DNA of 64,000 bases. It comes from JBEVJK01 sp963791325 (GTDB lineage: Bacteria; Pseudomonadota; Alphaproteobacteria; Rhizobiales; Rhizobiaceae). Both the position numbers and the translations under genes were made by a program. Shown here piece by piece: positions 1 to 8,639 of the stretch (the stretch's first letter is position 1; each line of letters opens with the position of its first letter). Under the pieces are notes generated by a model, which had not been told where the DNA came from, ran no database searches, and saw nothing but the letters and a program-made list of their open reading frames with translations. The stretch is from assembly GCA_963791325.1 (NCBI GenBank), contig CAWBRU010000019.1, forward strand, positions 1 through 64,000, written 5' to 3'.

Positions 1-290
1 TGATCGCGGAAGCCGGCGCCGCCGCGCTGCCGGTGATCGTCACGCCCGACCCGGGAGCGCTGCAGCAGGTCGAAGCCGAAACGAGCGGCCTGGTGGTGCC
101 GCATGAGGATCCCCGCGCGGTCGCCGCCGCCATTGCGCGCCTGGCAGCCGATCCGGATCTGCGCCGGCGGCTGGGCGCAGCGCTCAAGCGCCATGTCGTG
201 CGGACCTACAGCGCCACGGTGGTGATCCCGCAATGGCAGGCACTGTTCGACGAGGTCCTGCGCCCCTGGGGCGGATCACCGCTTCTTTGA
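1..290 (+). CDS. Glycosyltransferase, C-terminal end (partial)
   Basis: The gene enters from the left edge, open in the frame beginning at base 3, and stops at 288-290. About 95 residues are visible. They contain the late GT-B region of family 4 glycosyltransferases: an 'EAGAAALPVIVTPD' stretch, then 'SGLVVPHEDPRAVAAAIARL' and a closing helix with Leu/Arg pairs. In this family that region binds the nucleotide-sugar donor. The acceptor and product cannot be told because the N-terminal half lies outside the window. The internal methionine at base 33 is not a start, since family similarity continues upstream of it. The stop is followed at once by an intergenic repeat. Confidence 0.75.
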   Translation, partial: IAEAGAAALPVIVTPDPGALQQVEAETSGLVVPHEDPRAVAAAIARLAADPDLRRRLGAALKRHVVRTYSATVVIPQWQALFDEVLRPWGGSPLL

Positions 291-704
291 ATCGATGCTC
301 TGCTCTAAGCCTTTGTTCTTTCGCAATTCCGGAGAGAAAAACCGTTGCCGCTTTCCTGGAATTGCTTTGGGGCCTGAGCTGGAAAAGGCGGCGCTCAGCC
401 CGCCATCCTTGTCGGGCAGGATCGAGCCGACCAGTTCGCGTGCCGTCTGCAGGATCGCGGCACCGGCTTCCGGGTCGCCCTTGGCCAGCGCGCCCATGAA
501 GTTGCGGGTCTGCTGGAAGGTAAGGTGCGACGGCATCGGCGGCACGTTGAGGTCGGTGACCATGTCGCCCCGGCGCCGACCAGCATGGCCTGGCGCGCGC
601 GGCAATCAGTCCGCCGATGCCGTCGCCGGGGTGGCGGAACACGCGCCGCACCCCCAGTCGAGGAGATGCTGCCGGATGAAATCGGAGACGGTGTTGTCAG
701 CCAT
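276..704 (-). pseudogene. Relic of a thiamine-diphosphate-requiring enzyme (internal deletion plus frameshift)
   Basis: Reading down from the ATG at 704, the sequence gives MADNTVSDFIRQHLLDWG. After one missing base near 651 it continues as RRVFRHPGDGIGGLIAA, the usual N-terminus of acetolactate-synthase-like ThDP enzymes (pyrimidine-binding domain). Within about 40 bp it jumps to VTDLNVPPMPSHLTFQQTR and KGDPEAGAAILQTA, which match the extreme C-terminus of the same family. Nearly all of the usual 550-600 residue protein is therefore missing. Both ends remain recognisable, so the deletion looks fairly recent. The last residues are encoded by the overlapping repeat. No function is expected. 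Confidence 0.65.
302..365 (+). repeat. Intergenic palindromic repeat, copy 1
   Basis: This 64-bp element is nearly identical to the reverse complement of 62570-62633, and its core recurs at 49690-49766. It starts with GCTCTAAG, has a central ATTCCGGA followed by an A-rich run and CCGTTGCCGC, and ends with GGAATTGC. The two halves form an imperfect inverted repeat. Similar elements are widespread between genes in Hyphomicrobiales; that is recalled knowledge, not a search. This copy covers the tail of the neighbouring minus-strand relic, giving that frame a spurious C-terminal extension. Confidence 0.7.
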
Positions 705-844
705 GCGGAAGCTTCTCACGAACCGGCGCATTTCTCCCGAACCCGCAGAACTTAGGTTGAGTTCCGCAGGCGGAGGGCCGCGGTTGCCAGGCGGGCGGCC
801 GATGCTATGGTCACCGCTTCGCCACGTCGCCTGGACCCCCGTTC

Positions 845-2341
845 ATGAGCCGGTATCTGCTTGGAATCGATGCCGGTTCATCGCTCACCAAAGCCGCGAT
901 CTTCGACCGCGCCAGCAACGAGGTCGCCAGCGCCCGCGAGCGGATCGCGCTTGACCGCCCCCGACCCGGCTGGTGCGAGACCGATCCGGAGGCCGCCTGG
1001 GCCGCCATGTGCCGTGCCGTGCGCGCGGCGCTGGCGCGGGCCGGCGCAGATGGCAGCGACCTTGCGGCTGTCGGCCTGTCGGCGGCGATGGTCGGCGCCT
1101 GGCTGGTCGATGCCGAGGGCCGGGCGCTGCGCCCCGGCATCATCTGGGAGGACAGCCGCACCCAGGCGATGCTCGATGCGCGCGTCGGGGCGGATCCCGA
1201 CTTCTTCCGCCGCATCTTTGCGGCCGATGGCTGCGTCATGCAGCAGGGCTGCACCCTGCCGCTGCTCGCCTGGCTGCAGGCGAACGAGCCGCAGACCCTG
1301 GAGCGTGCCGCCTTCTGCTTCAGCTACAAGGACTATCTGCGCATGCGCCTCACCGGCAGGGCGGCGGCCGACCGGACCGAGGCGGCGGTGGCGCCGGGGG
1401 ATGCCAGGGGGCGCGGCCGCAGCGCGGCGATGCTTTCGCTGTTCGGCCTCGACGCGGTCGCAGCCAAGCTGCCCCCGGTGGCCGATTCGGAAAGCCTCGC
1501 CGGCGAGGTGACGGCGCACGCCGCACGGCACACCGGCTTGAGGCCCGGCACCCCGGTGGCGGTCGGGGCCGGCGATGTGCCGGCAAACATCACCGGGGCC
1601 GGCGCGCTGGCGGACGGCGCCGCGCTTGCCGTGCTCGGCACCACCTGCATCGTCGGGGTTGTGGCCGACCGGCCGGTGTTTTCGCCGCCCGATCTCGGCC
1701 TCCTGTTCACCTTGCCGGGCACGGCCTGGTTCCGCGCCATGGTCAATGTCGCCGGCACGCTCAACCTCGACTGGGCGATCCGCACCATCCTTGGCGAGGA
1801 AGCCCCCGATGCCGCCCGTTTCTCTGCCGCCGAGGCGCTGGCCGCCGCCCAGCCGATCGGCAGCGGCGGCGTCGTTTTCCTGCCCTACCTCAGCGAGAGC
1901 GGCATCATTGCGCCCGTCGTCGATCCCCACGCCCGCGCCGGCTTCGTCGGATTGACCCCGCGCCACGGCCGGGCAGCGATGATGCGGGCCGTTTATGAAG
2001 GCGTGGCGCTGGCGATCCGCGACCTCGCCGGCAACCTGCCCGAGATGCACGGCGATCTCATCTTGACCGGCGGCGGCGCGCGGAGCGGCCTGTGGCCGCA
2101 GATGATCGCCGATGCGCTCGGCCGCGCCGTCGTCGTGCCGGCCGCGAGCGAGTTCGGCGCCCGCGGCGCGGCATTGCTCGCCGGCACCGCCATCGGCTGG
2201 TATCCGGACATCCGCACCGCCTCCCTGGCCGTCCGACGCAACGAGCGCAGGTATGTACCCGAGCCTCAATGCCGCGCCGAGTGGGATGGCGCCTTCGCTC
2301 GTTTCCGCGGTTTCAGCGAGAAGCTGGTGCGAAGCCGTTGA
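845..2341 (+). CDS. FGGY-family carbohydrate kinase
   Basis: This 498-residue protein has normal FGGY length. It should phosphorylate a sugar or polyol with ATP in the cytoplasm. The N-terminal actin-like domain opens with LGIDAGSSLTKAAIFD (phosphate-binding loop) and contains GIIWEDSRTQ near residue 98. The C-terminal domain carries the ATP-binding loops LGTTCIVG and LTGGGARSGLWPQ and ends with EFGARGAALLAG. It resembles the xylulokinase/ribulokinase group, but the substrate cannot be assigned. No transporter is adjacent. A SIS-domain gene follows after 57 bp on the same strand, suggesting one transcription unit for an aldose/ketose phosphate route. No strong ribosome-binding site precedes the ATG. 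Confidence 0.85.
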   Translation: MSRYLLGIDAGSSLTKAAIFDRASNEVASARERIALDRPRPGWCETDPEAAWAAMCRAVRAALARAGADGSDLAAVGLSAAMVGAWLVDAEGRALRPGIIWEDSRTQAMLDARVGADPDFFRRIFAADGCVMQQGCTLPLLAWLQANEPQTLERAAFCFSYKDYLRMRLTGRAAADRTEAAVAPGDARGRGRSAAMLSLFGLDAVAAKLPPVADSESLAGEVTAHAARHTGLRPGTPVAVGAGDVPANITGAGALADGAALAVLGTTCIVGVVADRPVFSPPDLGLLFTLPGTAWFRAMVNVAGTLNLDWAIRTILGEEAPDAARFSAAEALAAAQPIGSGGVVFLPYLSESGIIAPVVDPHARAGFVGLTPRHGRAAMMRAVYEGVALAIRDLAGNLPEMHGDLILTGGGARSGLWPQMIADALGRAVVVPAASEFGARGAALLAGTAIGWYPDIRTASLAVRRNERRYVPEPQCRAEWDGAFARFRGFSEKLVRSR

Positions 2342-2398
2342 CGGCAGCCTCGCCAGCGTGGAAAACCCAACGGCCCGCGCCAATGCCGACCGAAGAAC

Positions 2399-3136
2399 AT
2401 GACCGATACGCCGACCGCCTCCGCCTATCTGACCGAGCTTGCCGAGCGCATGGCGCGGCTCTTCGCGGCCAATCGGCCGGCGATCGCCGCAGCGGCCGAC
2501 GCGGTCGAACGGACGGCCCGCGCCGACGGCCTGGTCTATATCTTCGGCACCGGCCACAGCCACACGCTGGCGGAAGAAGCCCACTACCGTGCCGGCGGCC
2601 TGGCGCTCACCGTGCCGATCCTGGCGGCGCCGACGATGGTGCATGAGGGCGCCGTTGCCGGGACCGTTTTCGAACGGATGGCGGGGCTGGTCGCCCCGAT
2701 CTTCGCCCGCTATCCGATCGGCCCCGACGACGTGCTCGTCGTGGTCTCCAACAGCGGCGTCAACGCCGCCCCGGTCGAGGCGGCCGAGATCGGCAAGGCA
2801 CGCGGCGCAGCCGTGATTGCCATCACCTCCGACGCTTATTCCAGGGAGGCCGCCAAAGGGCGCAAGCGGCTCGCCGAGGTGGCCGACATCGTGCTCGACA
2901 ACGGTGCCCCGGCCGGCGACGCGATCGCCAGCGTGCCGGGGAGCTCGCTCAAGGTCGGGCCGGTGTCGACGTCGATCGGCGCCGCTTTGTTGAATGCCGT
3001 GCTTGCCGAAGCCGCGGCGCGGCTGCAGGCGTCGGGCACGGACGCACCGATCTATCTCAGCGCCAACATGCCGGGCGCCGGCGAGGTGAACGCAGCGCTG
3101 ATTGCCCGCTATCGCAGGCGCAACCCGCATCTCTAG
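2399..3136 (+). CDS. SIS-domain (sugar isomerase type) protein
   Basis: The 245-residue protein has a single SIS domain of the COG4821/UPF0309 type. The phosphosugar-binding strand-loop IFGTGHSHTLAEEAHYR lies near residue 50, and the second signature VVVSNSGVNAAPVEAAE near 115. SIS domains bind phosphorylated sugars and either isomerise them or act as sensors. There is no helix-turn-helix, so an enzyme is more likely than a regulator. It sits 57 bp behind an FGGY kinase and probably acts on the kinase product; that link is inference from position. Neither membrane segment nor signal peptide is present. Confidence 0.8.
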   Translation: MTDTPTASAYLTELAERMARLFAANRPAIAAAADAVERTARADGLVYIFGTGHSHTLAEEAHYRAGGLALTVPILAAPTMVHEGAVAGTVFERMAGLVAPIFARYPIGPDDVLVVVSNSGVNAAPVEAAEIGKARGAAVIAITSDAYSREAAKGRKRLAEVADIVLDNGAPAGDAIASVPGSSLKVGPVSTSIGAALLNAVLAEAAARLQASGTDAPIYLSANMPGAGEVNAALIARYRRRNPHL

Positions 3137-3276
3137 ATGCCGATCGCCCTTTCGCGAACCGGCGTTTCACCCCGGCTGCCTGCTTGTTCGCCTGGTCCGG
3201 CCGGAAGAACCGTTTCCACGTTTCCTGCGCCTGTTCCGGTGGTCCGGCAGGCGCCAAGCCGGGAGGACAGCTGCGC

Positions 3277-3603
3277 GTGAGCCGTGAAACCCTGATCAGC
3301 CTGTCCCTGCTCGCCGCGGTCGCCGGGTGCCATTCGGATGCCGCGCCGCGGCATACTCCGCCCGCCGAGCCGCCAGCCAACGCTGCCGTCGCCATCTCCC
3401 CGCGCGCGCGGGTCGCCTACTGCCAGGCCGAAGCCTCGTCCCATTACGGGGTCTGGGATGGGATCCAGATGTCGGAGCCCGCCGCTCAGCCCGACGGCAG
3501 CACGGTGGTCGAGGGGCTCGTCAGCCGCGAGGCAAAGGCGCCGCAGAAATTTCGCTGCCGCTTCGACATCAACGGGCTGTTCGTCGGTGTCGCCAACGCT
3601 TAA
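3277..3603 (+). CDS. Small putative lipoprotein
   Basis: A GTG start at 3277 is chosen because GGGAGGA lies nine bases upstream and translation then begins directly with a lipoprotein signal. This consists of VSRETLISLSLLAAVAGC, with the lipobox cysteine at residue 18. The 108-residue product has a Pro/Ala-rich linker followed by a small domain with two cysteines (YCQAEASSHYGVWDG and KFRCRFDINGLFVGV). That domain resembles short conserved periplasmic modules of rhizobia, but I cannot name the family. Its stop overlaps the end of the convergent CDP-diglyceride hydrolase gene by four bases. The function is unknown. Confidence 0.6.
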   Translation: MSRETLISLSLLAAVAGCHSDAAPRHTPPAEPPANAAVAISPRARVAYCQAEASSHYGVWDGIQMSEPAAQPDGSTVVEGLVSREAKAPQKFRCRFDINGLFVGVANA

Positions 3604-4409
3604 GGGCCGGGAAACGTCCTGCGGGCGATGCGGCAGCTCGGATCGATCAGCTCCTCGCCATCGGCGCTCGCATCCTGTTCCATATCGGCCCGCAACAGGA
3701 AAAAGCCGTCGGCCGCGCCGGCAACGACGATCGTTTCCAGGCCCATCTCGGATTGCGGCACGTGGAAGTCTGCCGCGACCTTGGCGACGACGTTGACGGC
3801 CGCGAGATCCCTTATCCAGGTCACGAAGTAGGGATGTGCCGAGGCATGGCGAAAGTCGACCTCGGCCCAGCTTCCCTCCGACCGGCGCAGGCCGTGCAGG
3901 GTTTCGGCCACCGCCGGCCAAAGACAGCCGATGTGGATGTGCAGCTGGTTCTGCGATCTGTTGCATTCCGAGTTGAGGGCGAGCACCACCCAGCTCGGCT
4001 CGAGCGGCCGGCGCAGGAGCGGGCTGCGCAAAAGGAAGGCGCGCGCTTTCCAGGCCAGATCGAAATAGTTGGGCGCGGCCGGCGCACGCAGCCCGGCGCT
4101 CTCGATGCCGTCGACGGGGACCGTCGGAATGAGCAGATATTCGAACGGCTTCCTGGGGCTGTGATCCTTGAGGACGAGGACGCCCGCAACGCCGCGCCCG
4201 CCTTGATGAAGCTGCAGGCAAGGCGGCGCCAAGGTGCCGTCGGTCTTGCCCGCCACGCAGCCCGCGACCACCCGCCACAGCGCGTCGGCCCGGGCACCGC
4301 CGGTCACGTCGCAGCGGGGCGCCGCAACAGCCGAACCGGGAGCGGCTTGCAGCAGAACGCCGGCGGTGAGGGAGCAAGCAAGAGCCAGTCGCTTCATCAC
4401 CGCGGACAT
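3600..4409 (-). CDS. cdh: CDP-diacylglycerol diphosphatase
   Basis: The 269-residue protein has an N-terminal signal or anchor segment (about residues 6-30) followed by a HIT-like domain. The diagnostic stretch is LNSECNRSQNQLHIHIGC, with the His-x-His pair at 157 and 159, as in CDP-diglyceride hydrolase Cdh. The enzyme cleaves CDP-diacylglycerol to CMP and phosphatidic acid at the cytoplasmic membrane. The length agrees with the E. coli protein (about 250). Translation may start at the first ATG or at the Met four codons later (4397), which directly precedes Lys-Arg and the hydrophobic segment. Neither has a strong ribosome-binding site. Confidence 0.8.
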   Translation of the reverse strand: MSAVMKRLALACSLTAGVLLQAAPGSAVAAPRCDVTGGARADALWRVVAGCVAGKTDGTLAPPCLQLHQGGRGVAGVLVLKDHSPRKPFEYLLIPTVPVDGIESAGLRAPAAPNYFDLAWKARAFLLRSPLLRRPLEPSWVVLALNSECNRSQNQLHIHIGCLWPAVAETLHGLRRSEGSWAEVDFRHASAHPYFVTWIRDLAAVNVVAKVAADFHVPQSEMGLETIVVAGAADGFFLLRADMEQDASADGEELIDPSCRIARRTFPGP

Positions 4410-4584
4410 CAGACCACCGGAAGGAAAGTGTCGATCTCAAGCCGGCAGCCGGATGTGGGCCGCCGCACCTGTCCCCAAGCTTTCGGTGATAGTCCGTCCG
4501 GCGAGCCGAGCGCAAGCTGGTCAAGCCGAAGTTTGACCGGAACACTCGGACGCCGGCCGAAGACAGAAGATCCGGCGTTGGCGA

Positions 4585-5518
4585 TCAGGCGCGGGCCATG
4601 GCCTGAAGCACCATCTCCGCTGCGATCAGGCCGTTAAGCGCGTCCTGCGGGGTCACTGGAGCCGTCGACGCGCCCGACCGCACGCCCGCCAGAAAGCAGT
4701 CGAGTTCCGCGCGCAGCGGGTCGGCGGCGGGATCATCGGCGATCCGCCGCCCCGGCCCCGCGAAGACCTCCAGATGGCTGCCGACGACGAGTTCGGCGCT
4801 GCCCTTCGAGCCGACGATCTCAACACGGTCGGGCGGACACTGCGCGCCCGTATGCAGCCACGCCGTTGCGACATGCCAGGTCACCCCGGTCGAGCTCTCG
4901 ATGCGCGCCGAGGTCAGCGAGCGAAAGGTGTTGGCCGGGTGCCGCGAGGCGACCGCCGAAATCGCCCGTCCGCCCCTGTCCAGCCAGAGCGCGAGATCGA
5001 TGTCGTGGATCATCGTCATCAGCACCGGATCCGTGGCGGCGTAGCGCCGGGCATGATCGGCGTCGCGGCAGCGCCTGGATTCGACATGGAGCAGCTCGCC
5101 GAGCTCGCCCGAGGCAAGCGTCGCGGCCATCGCCCGGTGCGCCGCCGAGAAGCGCAGGATGTGTCCGGGCTGGAGAAACGCCGCGCTCTGCGCAGCCACC
5201 GCGCAAAGCCGGCGCATGGCGGCCGCATCGGGTGCCACCGGCTTTTCGACCAGCACCGGAATGTCACGGCGCAGCATTATCTCGGCCAAAGCGCCATTGG
5301 CGGCAGCCGGCGCGGCGACGATCGCGCCGTCCGGGCGGAAGCGATCGGCCAGAGCGCCGGCATCGCGGGTCCCAGTCGGCCAGAGCAAACCTCGACCGCA
5401 CCTCGTCAAGCGTGTCTTCGCGCATTTCGGCGACGGCGAGGCTGAGCGAACCGATTTCCGCCAAAGCCGCCAGATGCTCTTTGCCGAACCCCCCGGCACC
5501 GATCAGCATGATCTTCAT
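4585..5518 (-). pseudogene. Gfo/Idh/MocA-family oxidoreductase, one frameshift
   Basis: The reconstructed protein is about 310 residues. Its N-terminus from the ATG at 5518 (MKIMLIGAGGFGKEHLAAL) is the NAD(P)-binding Rossmann start. After ADWD near 5370 one extra base in a GGGTCCC context shifts the frame, and the reading resumes as RDAGALADRFRPDGAIVAAP. The remainder is intact: the EKPVAPDAAAMRRL motif typical of the family, an MIHDIDLALWL catalytic-region segment and the C-terminal sheet domain. Such enzymes oxidise or reduce sugars, inositols or related compounds. With only one indel and all motifs kept, a consensus error is as likely as real inactivation. Confidence 0.75.
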
Positions 5519-5916
5519 GTCGCGTTCGCCTGGCGATGTCGCCGCGCCCCTGTGGAGCGGCGGTTCGTCGCCGACCAAGCTGCGCGGCAACCTTTCCGCC
5601 GGCGTTGGAGGGGAAGACGGGGGCAGGCCCCTCGCCTCCGGACGGCTTCACGCTTCCGCATGGTTCTGCTCCTCGTTTGCCGCGACAGCCTATGCCGCCC
5701 GCACGCCGAACAGAACCACCGGATCGGCATTTCGGATCGAGCACGCCATCGGCCGCCCGCCCGGACAGCCGGCGCTGGAAGGCGATCGGACGGTCAAGGC
5801 GAGCCGGACGGCGATGCCGGGCCGCGTCCGCAACCGCCGCAGCGGAGACACACGCTCCGCTGCGATCGATCGCCCTGAGACGCCGGAGGGATCAGGAGGT
5901 CTGGCCTGCCGAGCGC

Positions 5917-7233
5917 CTACCCCCCGTGGCCATGATGGCCGCCATGGCCGTGGCTGCCATCGCCGTCGTGATTTTCGCCGCCGTCACCGCCATGCTGGCC
6001 GCTGGAGCCGTCCTGATCTTGGCCGCCGTTGCCCTGATGATCGTCGCCGCTGTCCTCGCCCTGGCCATTCTGGCTGCCGTCGTGACCGTTGCCTTGCTGG
6101 TCATTGCCGTCGTGGTTGGGCCCGCCATGGCCATGCTGGGCGCCGGAGCCGTCGTTATCTTGGCCGCCGTCGCCCTGATGATCGCCGCCGCTGTCTTCGC
6201 CCTGGCCATTCTGGCTGCCGTTGTGATCGTCGCCTTGCTGGTCATGGCCGCCGTGTTGAGAGCCGCCCTCGCCGCCGTTCTCGTGGCCGCCGGAGCCGTT
6301 GTGACCTTGGCCGCCATTGCCCTGGTGATCGCCGCCACTGTCTTCCCCCTGGCCATTCTGGCCGCCGTCGTGACCCTGTCCGTTACGGTCATGGCCGCCG
6401 TGTTGAGAGCCGCCCTCGCCGCCGTTCCCGTGGCCGCCGGAGCCGTTGTGACCTTGGCCGCCGTTGCCCTGGTGATCGCCGCCACCATGGTCGTTGTGGT
6501 CATGGCCGCCGTGCTGAGAGCCGCCCCAACCGCCGTTCCCATGGTCGCCATAGCCGTCGTGACCTTGGCCGCCGTTGCCCTGGTGATTGCCGCTACCGTG
6601 GCCGTTGTGGTCATGGCTGCCGTGACCCTGTCCGTCATGGTCATGGCCGTCGTGGTGAGAGCCGCTCCAGGCGCCGTTCCCATGGCCGCCATAGCCGTCG
6701 TGACCTTGGCCGCCGTCGCCCTGGCGGTTGCCGCTACCGTGGCCGTTGTGGTCATGGCTGCCGTGGTGAGAGCCGCCCCAACCGCCATGCCCGTGGTCAC
6801 GGCCGCCGTGGTGAGAGCCGCTCCAGCCGCCGTTCCCGGGGCCGCCATGGCCGTTGTGATCTTGGCTGGCGTCGTGATCATGTCCGTTTTGATCATGGCC
6901 ACCGCGGTGAGAGCTGCTCCAGCCGCCATGTTGGTGGCCGCCGCGGCCGCCAAAATCGCCACCTGTCCAGGAATTGTATACGCTTCCACCGTCGCCCCGG
7001 CGGTGTCGCCTGGTGCTGACAATGCTCGAGGTGACCGTCGGTGGACAGTTGACGAAACCGCTGCGATGCACATCGACGCATCGCGCTGTGCCGCCATGCA
7101 GCGCCCGCTTCGATCCCGCGTAGGACGGATCGGTGCCGAATAAGATGACGCCGCCGACCAATCCGGCCGAGATCGCCAGAGTTGCACGCAAGCCGACACC
7201 CCAGCCGGCCGATTTTCTTGAATACCCATTCAT
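5917..7233 (-). CDS. Secreted Gly/His/Asp-rich repeat protein
   Basis: From the ATG at 7233 the 438-residue product starts with a convincing Sec signal (positively charged MNGYSRKS, a hydrophobic core at about 15-33, and cleavage after DPSYAG). A short segment with two cysteines follows. From about residue 91 to the end the protein is low-complexity, built of Gly, His, Asp, Asn, Gln and Ser. Recurrent elements are GSQHGGHD, GNGGQGHNG, GGDHQGNGG and NGQGEDS. Unit composition changes part way: HDHNGHGSGN units come first and QNGQGEDSGG units later. The high His/Asp content suggests metal binding or an extracellular matrix role, which is inference. No homologue is recognised. The repeat keeps several other frames open by composition. 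Confidence 0.6.
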   Translation of the reverse strand: MNGYSRKSAGWGVGLRATLAISAGLVGGVILFGTDPSYAGSKRALHGGTARCVDVHRSGFVNCPPTVTSSIVSTRRHRRGDGGSVYNSWTGGDFGGRGGHQHGGWSSSHRGGHDQNGHDHDASQDHNGHGGPGNGGWSGSHHGGRDHGHGGWGGSHHGSHDHNGHGSGNRQGDGGQGHDGYGGHGNGAWSGSHHDGHDHDGQGHGSHDHNGHGSGNHQGNGGQGHDGYGDHGNGGWGGSQHGGHDHNDHGGGDHQGNGGQGHNGSGGHGNGGEGGSQHGGHDRNGQGHDGGQNGQGEDSGGDHQGNGGQGHNGSGGHENGGEGGSQHGGHDQQGDDHNGSQNGQGEDSGGDHQGDGGQDNDGSGAQHGHGGPNHDGNDQQGNGHDGSQNGQGEDSGDDHQGNGGQDQDGSSGQHGGDGGENHDGDGSHGHGGHHGHGG

Positions 7234-7333
7234 CGCTGCTAACCCGCCCTGTTGTTCCGGCAACAGGTCAGCACGCGACGAAGCCGGATCACAGCCTAGC
7301 CCAAAACCCTGCCTCTGCCGGAATGTTGCCCAT

Positions 7334-7366
7334 TCATATGCAGCACACACCCTTGCTCATATGCAG
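7334..7366. promoter_or_regulatory. Direct repeat TCATATGCAG in a divergent promoter region
   Basis: TCATATGCAG occurs at 7334-7343 and again at 7357-7366, 23 bp apart start to start, in an AT-rich island. The gene-free stretch 7234-7617 separates the repeat-protein gene (minus) from the first 2-oxoglutarate oxygenase (plus). Each copy contains the palindrome CATATG. The spacing of about two helical turns fits a tandem operator, but the regulator is unknown. Nothing else was recognised in this stretch. Confidence 0.35.
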
Positions 7367-7617
7367 AGATATTGTCAATTGATTTAATCAGATGACCGTG
7401 TTGCGCTGTGCGCTCTGATTCAACCGGGCGGCGATCGCCCTGGCTGCCCGGTTCGACCATCGCAGCCGACCGATCAGCAAAATTGTTCGGCCGCCGGCCG
7501 CATGTTGAGTTGGCCGGCCTCGCCGAGGCTGGTCTTTCGGTGCTCTATGCCTTCCCCGGCCGGCGGCGCCATGCGAGCTTCGACCGGCGGACCGGGAAAG
7601 CGAAAGGACGATCGGCC

Positions 7618-8631
7618 ATGGCACGGATTCTACCCATCCTCGACCTCAGCCGCTTCGACGCCGACGCGCGCGAACGGCAGGATTTTCTGCAGGACCTGCG
7701 CTCGGCCGCACGCGACATGGGCTTCTTCTATCTCTCCGGCCACGGCATCGGCCCCGGCGAGGTCGACGAACTGTTCGCCGAGGCGAAGCTCTTCTTCACG
7801 CTTCCACCTGCCGAGAAGCAGGCGATCGCGATGGTGAACTCGCCTCAGTTCCGGGGTTATACCCGGCTCGGCGGCGAGCGCACCGCGGGTGCAGCGGATT
7901 GGCGCGAGCAGCTCGACTTCGGCGTGGAGCGCCGGACAATTCCGCAAACGCCTGGTCTGCCCGCCTGGACCCGTCTGCAGGGGCCCAATCAATGGCCGGC
8001 AAGCCTGCCCAGCTTGCGGCCCATCGTGCTGTCCTGGCAGGCCAAAGTGACGGCTGTTGCGATCCGCCTGCTCGAGGCGTTTGCGCTTGCGCTCGAGCAG
8101 CCGCGCGACGCCTTCGCGCCAATCTACGGCGACACGCCCAACCATCGCATGAAGATCGTTCGCTATCCCGGCCGCCACGGCACCATCGGCGATCAGGGTG
8201 TCGGGGCGCACAAGGATGGCGGCTTTTTGACGCTTCTGCTGCAGGACGAGAACAAAGGGCTTCAGATCGACTACGACGGCAGCTGGATCGAGGCGGACCC
8301 GATCCCCGATACCTTCGTGGTCAACATCGGCGAATTGCTGGAGCTCGCGTCCAACGGCTATTTGCGCGCCACGGTGCATCGGGTTGTCACCCCGCGTGTC
8401 GGGGCGGAACGCTATTCCATTCCGTTCTTCTTCGGTGCCAGGCTGGATGCGGAGGTGCCGCTGCTCGAGCTGCCGCCCAAGCTTGCCGCCGAGGCGCGCG
8501 GCCCGGCGAGCGATCCGGCCAATCCGCTGTTCCGCAATGTCGGCACCAATGTGCTGAAGAGCCGTCTCCGCTCCCACCCGGACGTGGCGCAGCGCCACTA
8601 TGCCGATCTGCTCGATTCAGCTGCGGCTTGA
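7618..8631 (+). CDS. Fe(II)/2-oxoglutarate oxygenase, isopenicillin-N-synthase-like
   Basis: The 337-residue protein has a DIOX_N-type N-terminal domain (PILDLSRF, DMGFFYLSGHGI) and the 2OG-FeII_Oxy core. The iron ligands are His198 and Asp200 (GVGAHKDGG) and His254 (ATVHRVVTP). Arg265-x-Ser267 (RYSIPFFF) should bind 2-oxoglutarate. AAGGA precedes the ATG by about ten bases. The substrate is unknown. A paralogue heads the divergent Ssu-like operon at 14240, and the two genes bracket an organosulfur transporter and a sulfhydrylase. A role in oxygenating an organosulfur compound for sulfur supply is therefore plausible but unproven. The gene is intact, unlike its neighbours downstream. Confidence 0.85.
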   Translation: MARILPILDLSRFDADARERQDFLQDLRSAARDMGFFYLSGHGIGPGEVDELFAEAKLFFTLPPAEKQAIAMVNSPQFRGYTRLGGERTAGAADWREQLDFGVERRTIPQTPGLPAWTRLQGPNQWPASLPSLRPIVLSWQAKVTAVAIRLLEAFALALEQPRDAFAPIYGDTPNHRMKIVRYPGRHGTIGDQGVGAHKDGGFLTLLLQDENKGLQIDYDGSWIEADPIPDTFVVNIGELLELASNGYLRATVHRVVTPRVGAERYSIPFFFGARLDAEVPLLELPPKLAAEARGPASDPANPLFRNVGTNVLKSRLRSHPDVAQRHYADLLDSAAA

Positions 8632-8639
8632 GAACGGCA

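Noticed and set aside
878..3130. A 750-codon minus-strand frame
   Set aside because: Antisense of the FGGY kinase and SIS genes; composition (Arg, Gly, Ala, His) is typical of GC-rich shadows and no motif is present.
4866..7019. A 717-codon open frame on the plus strand rich in Arg/Gly/His
   Set aside because: It runs antisense through the Gfo/Idh gene and the Gly/His repeat, lacks a ribosome-binding site and signal, and is open only because of repeat and GC composition.
5536..7143. A 535-codon plus-strand frame encoding Ala/Val-rich hydrophobic sequence resembling many membrane helices
   Set aside because: The hydrophobic pattern is the antisense image of the Gly/His/Asp codons in the repeat; its N-terminal part is Arg/Pro-rich shadow sequence.
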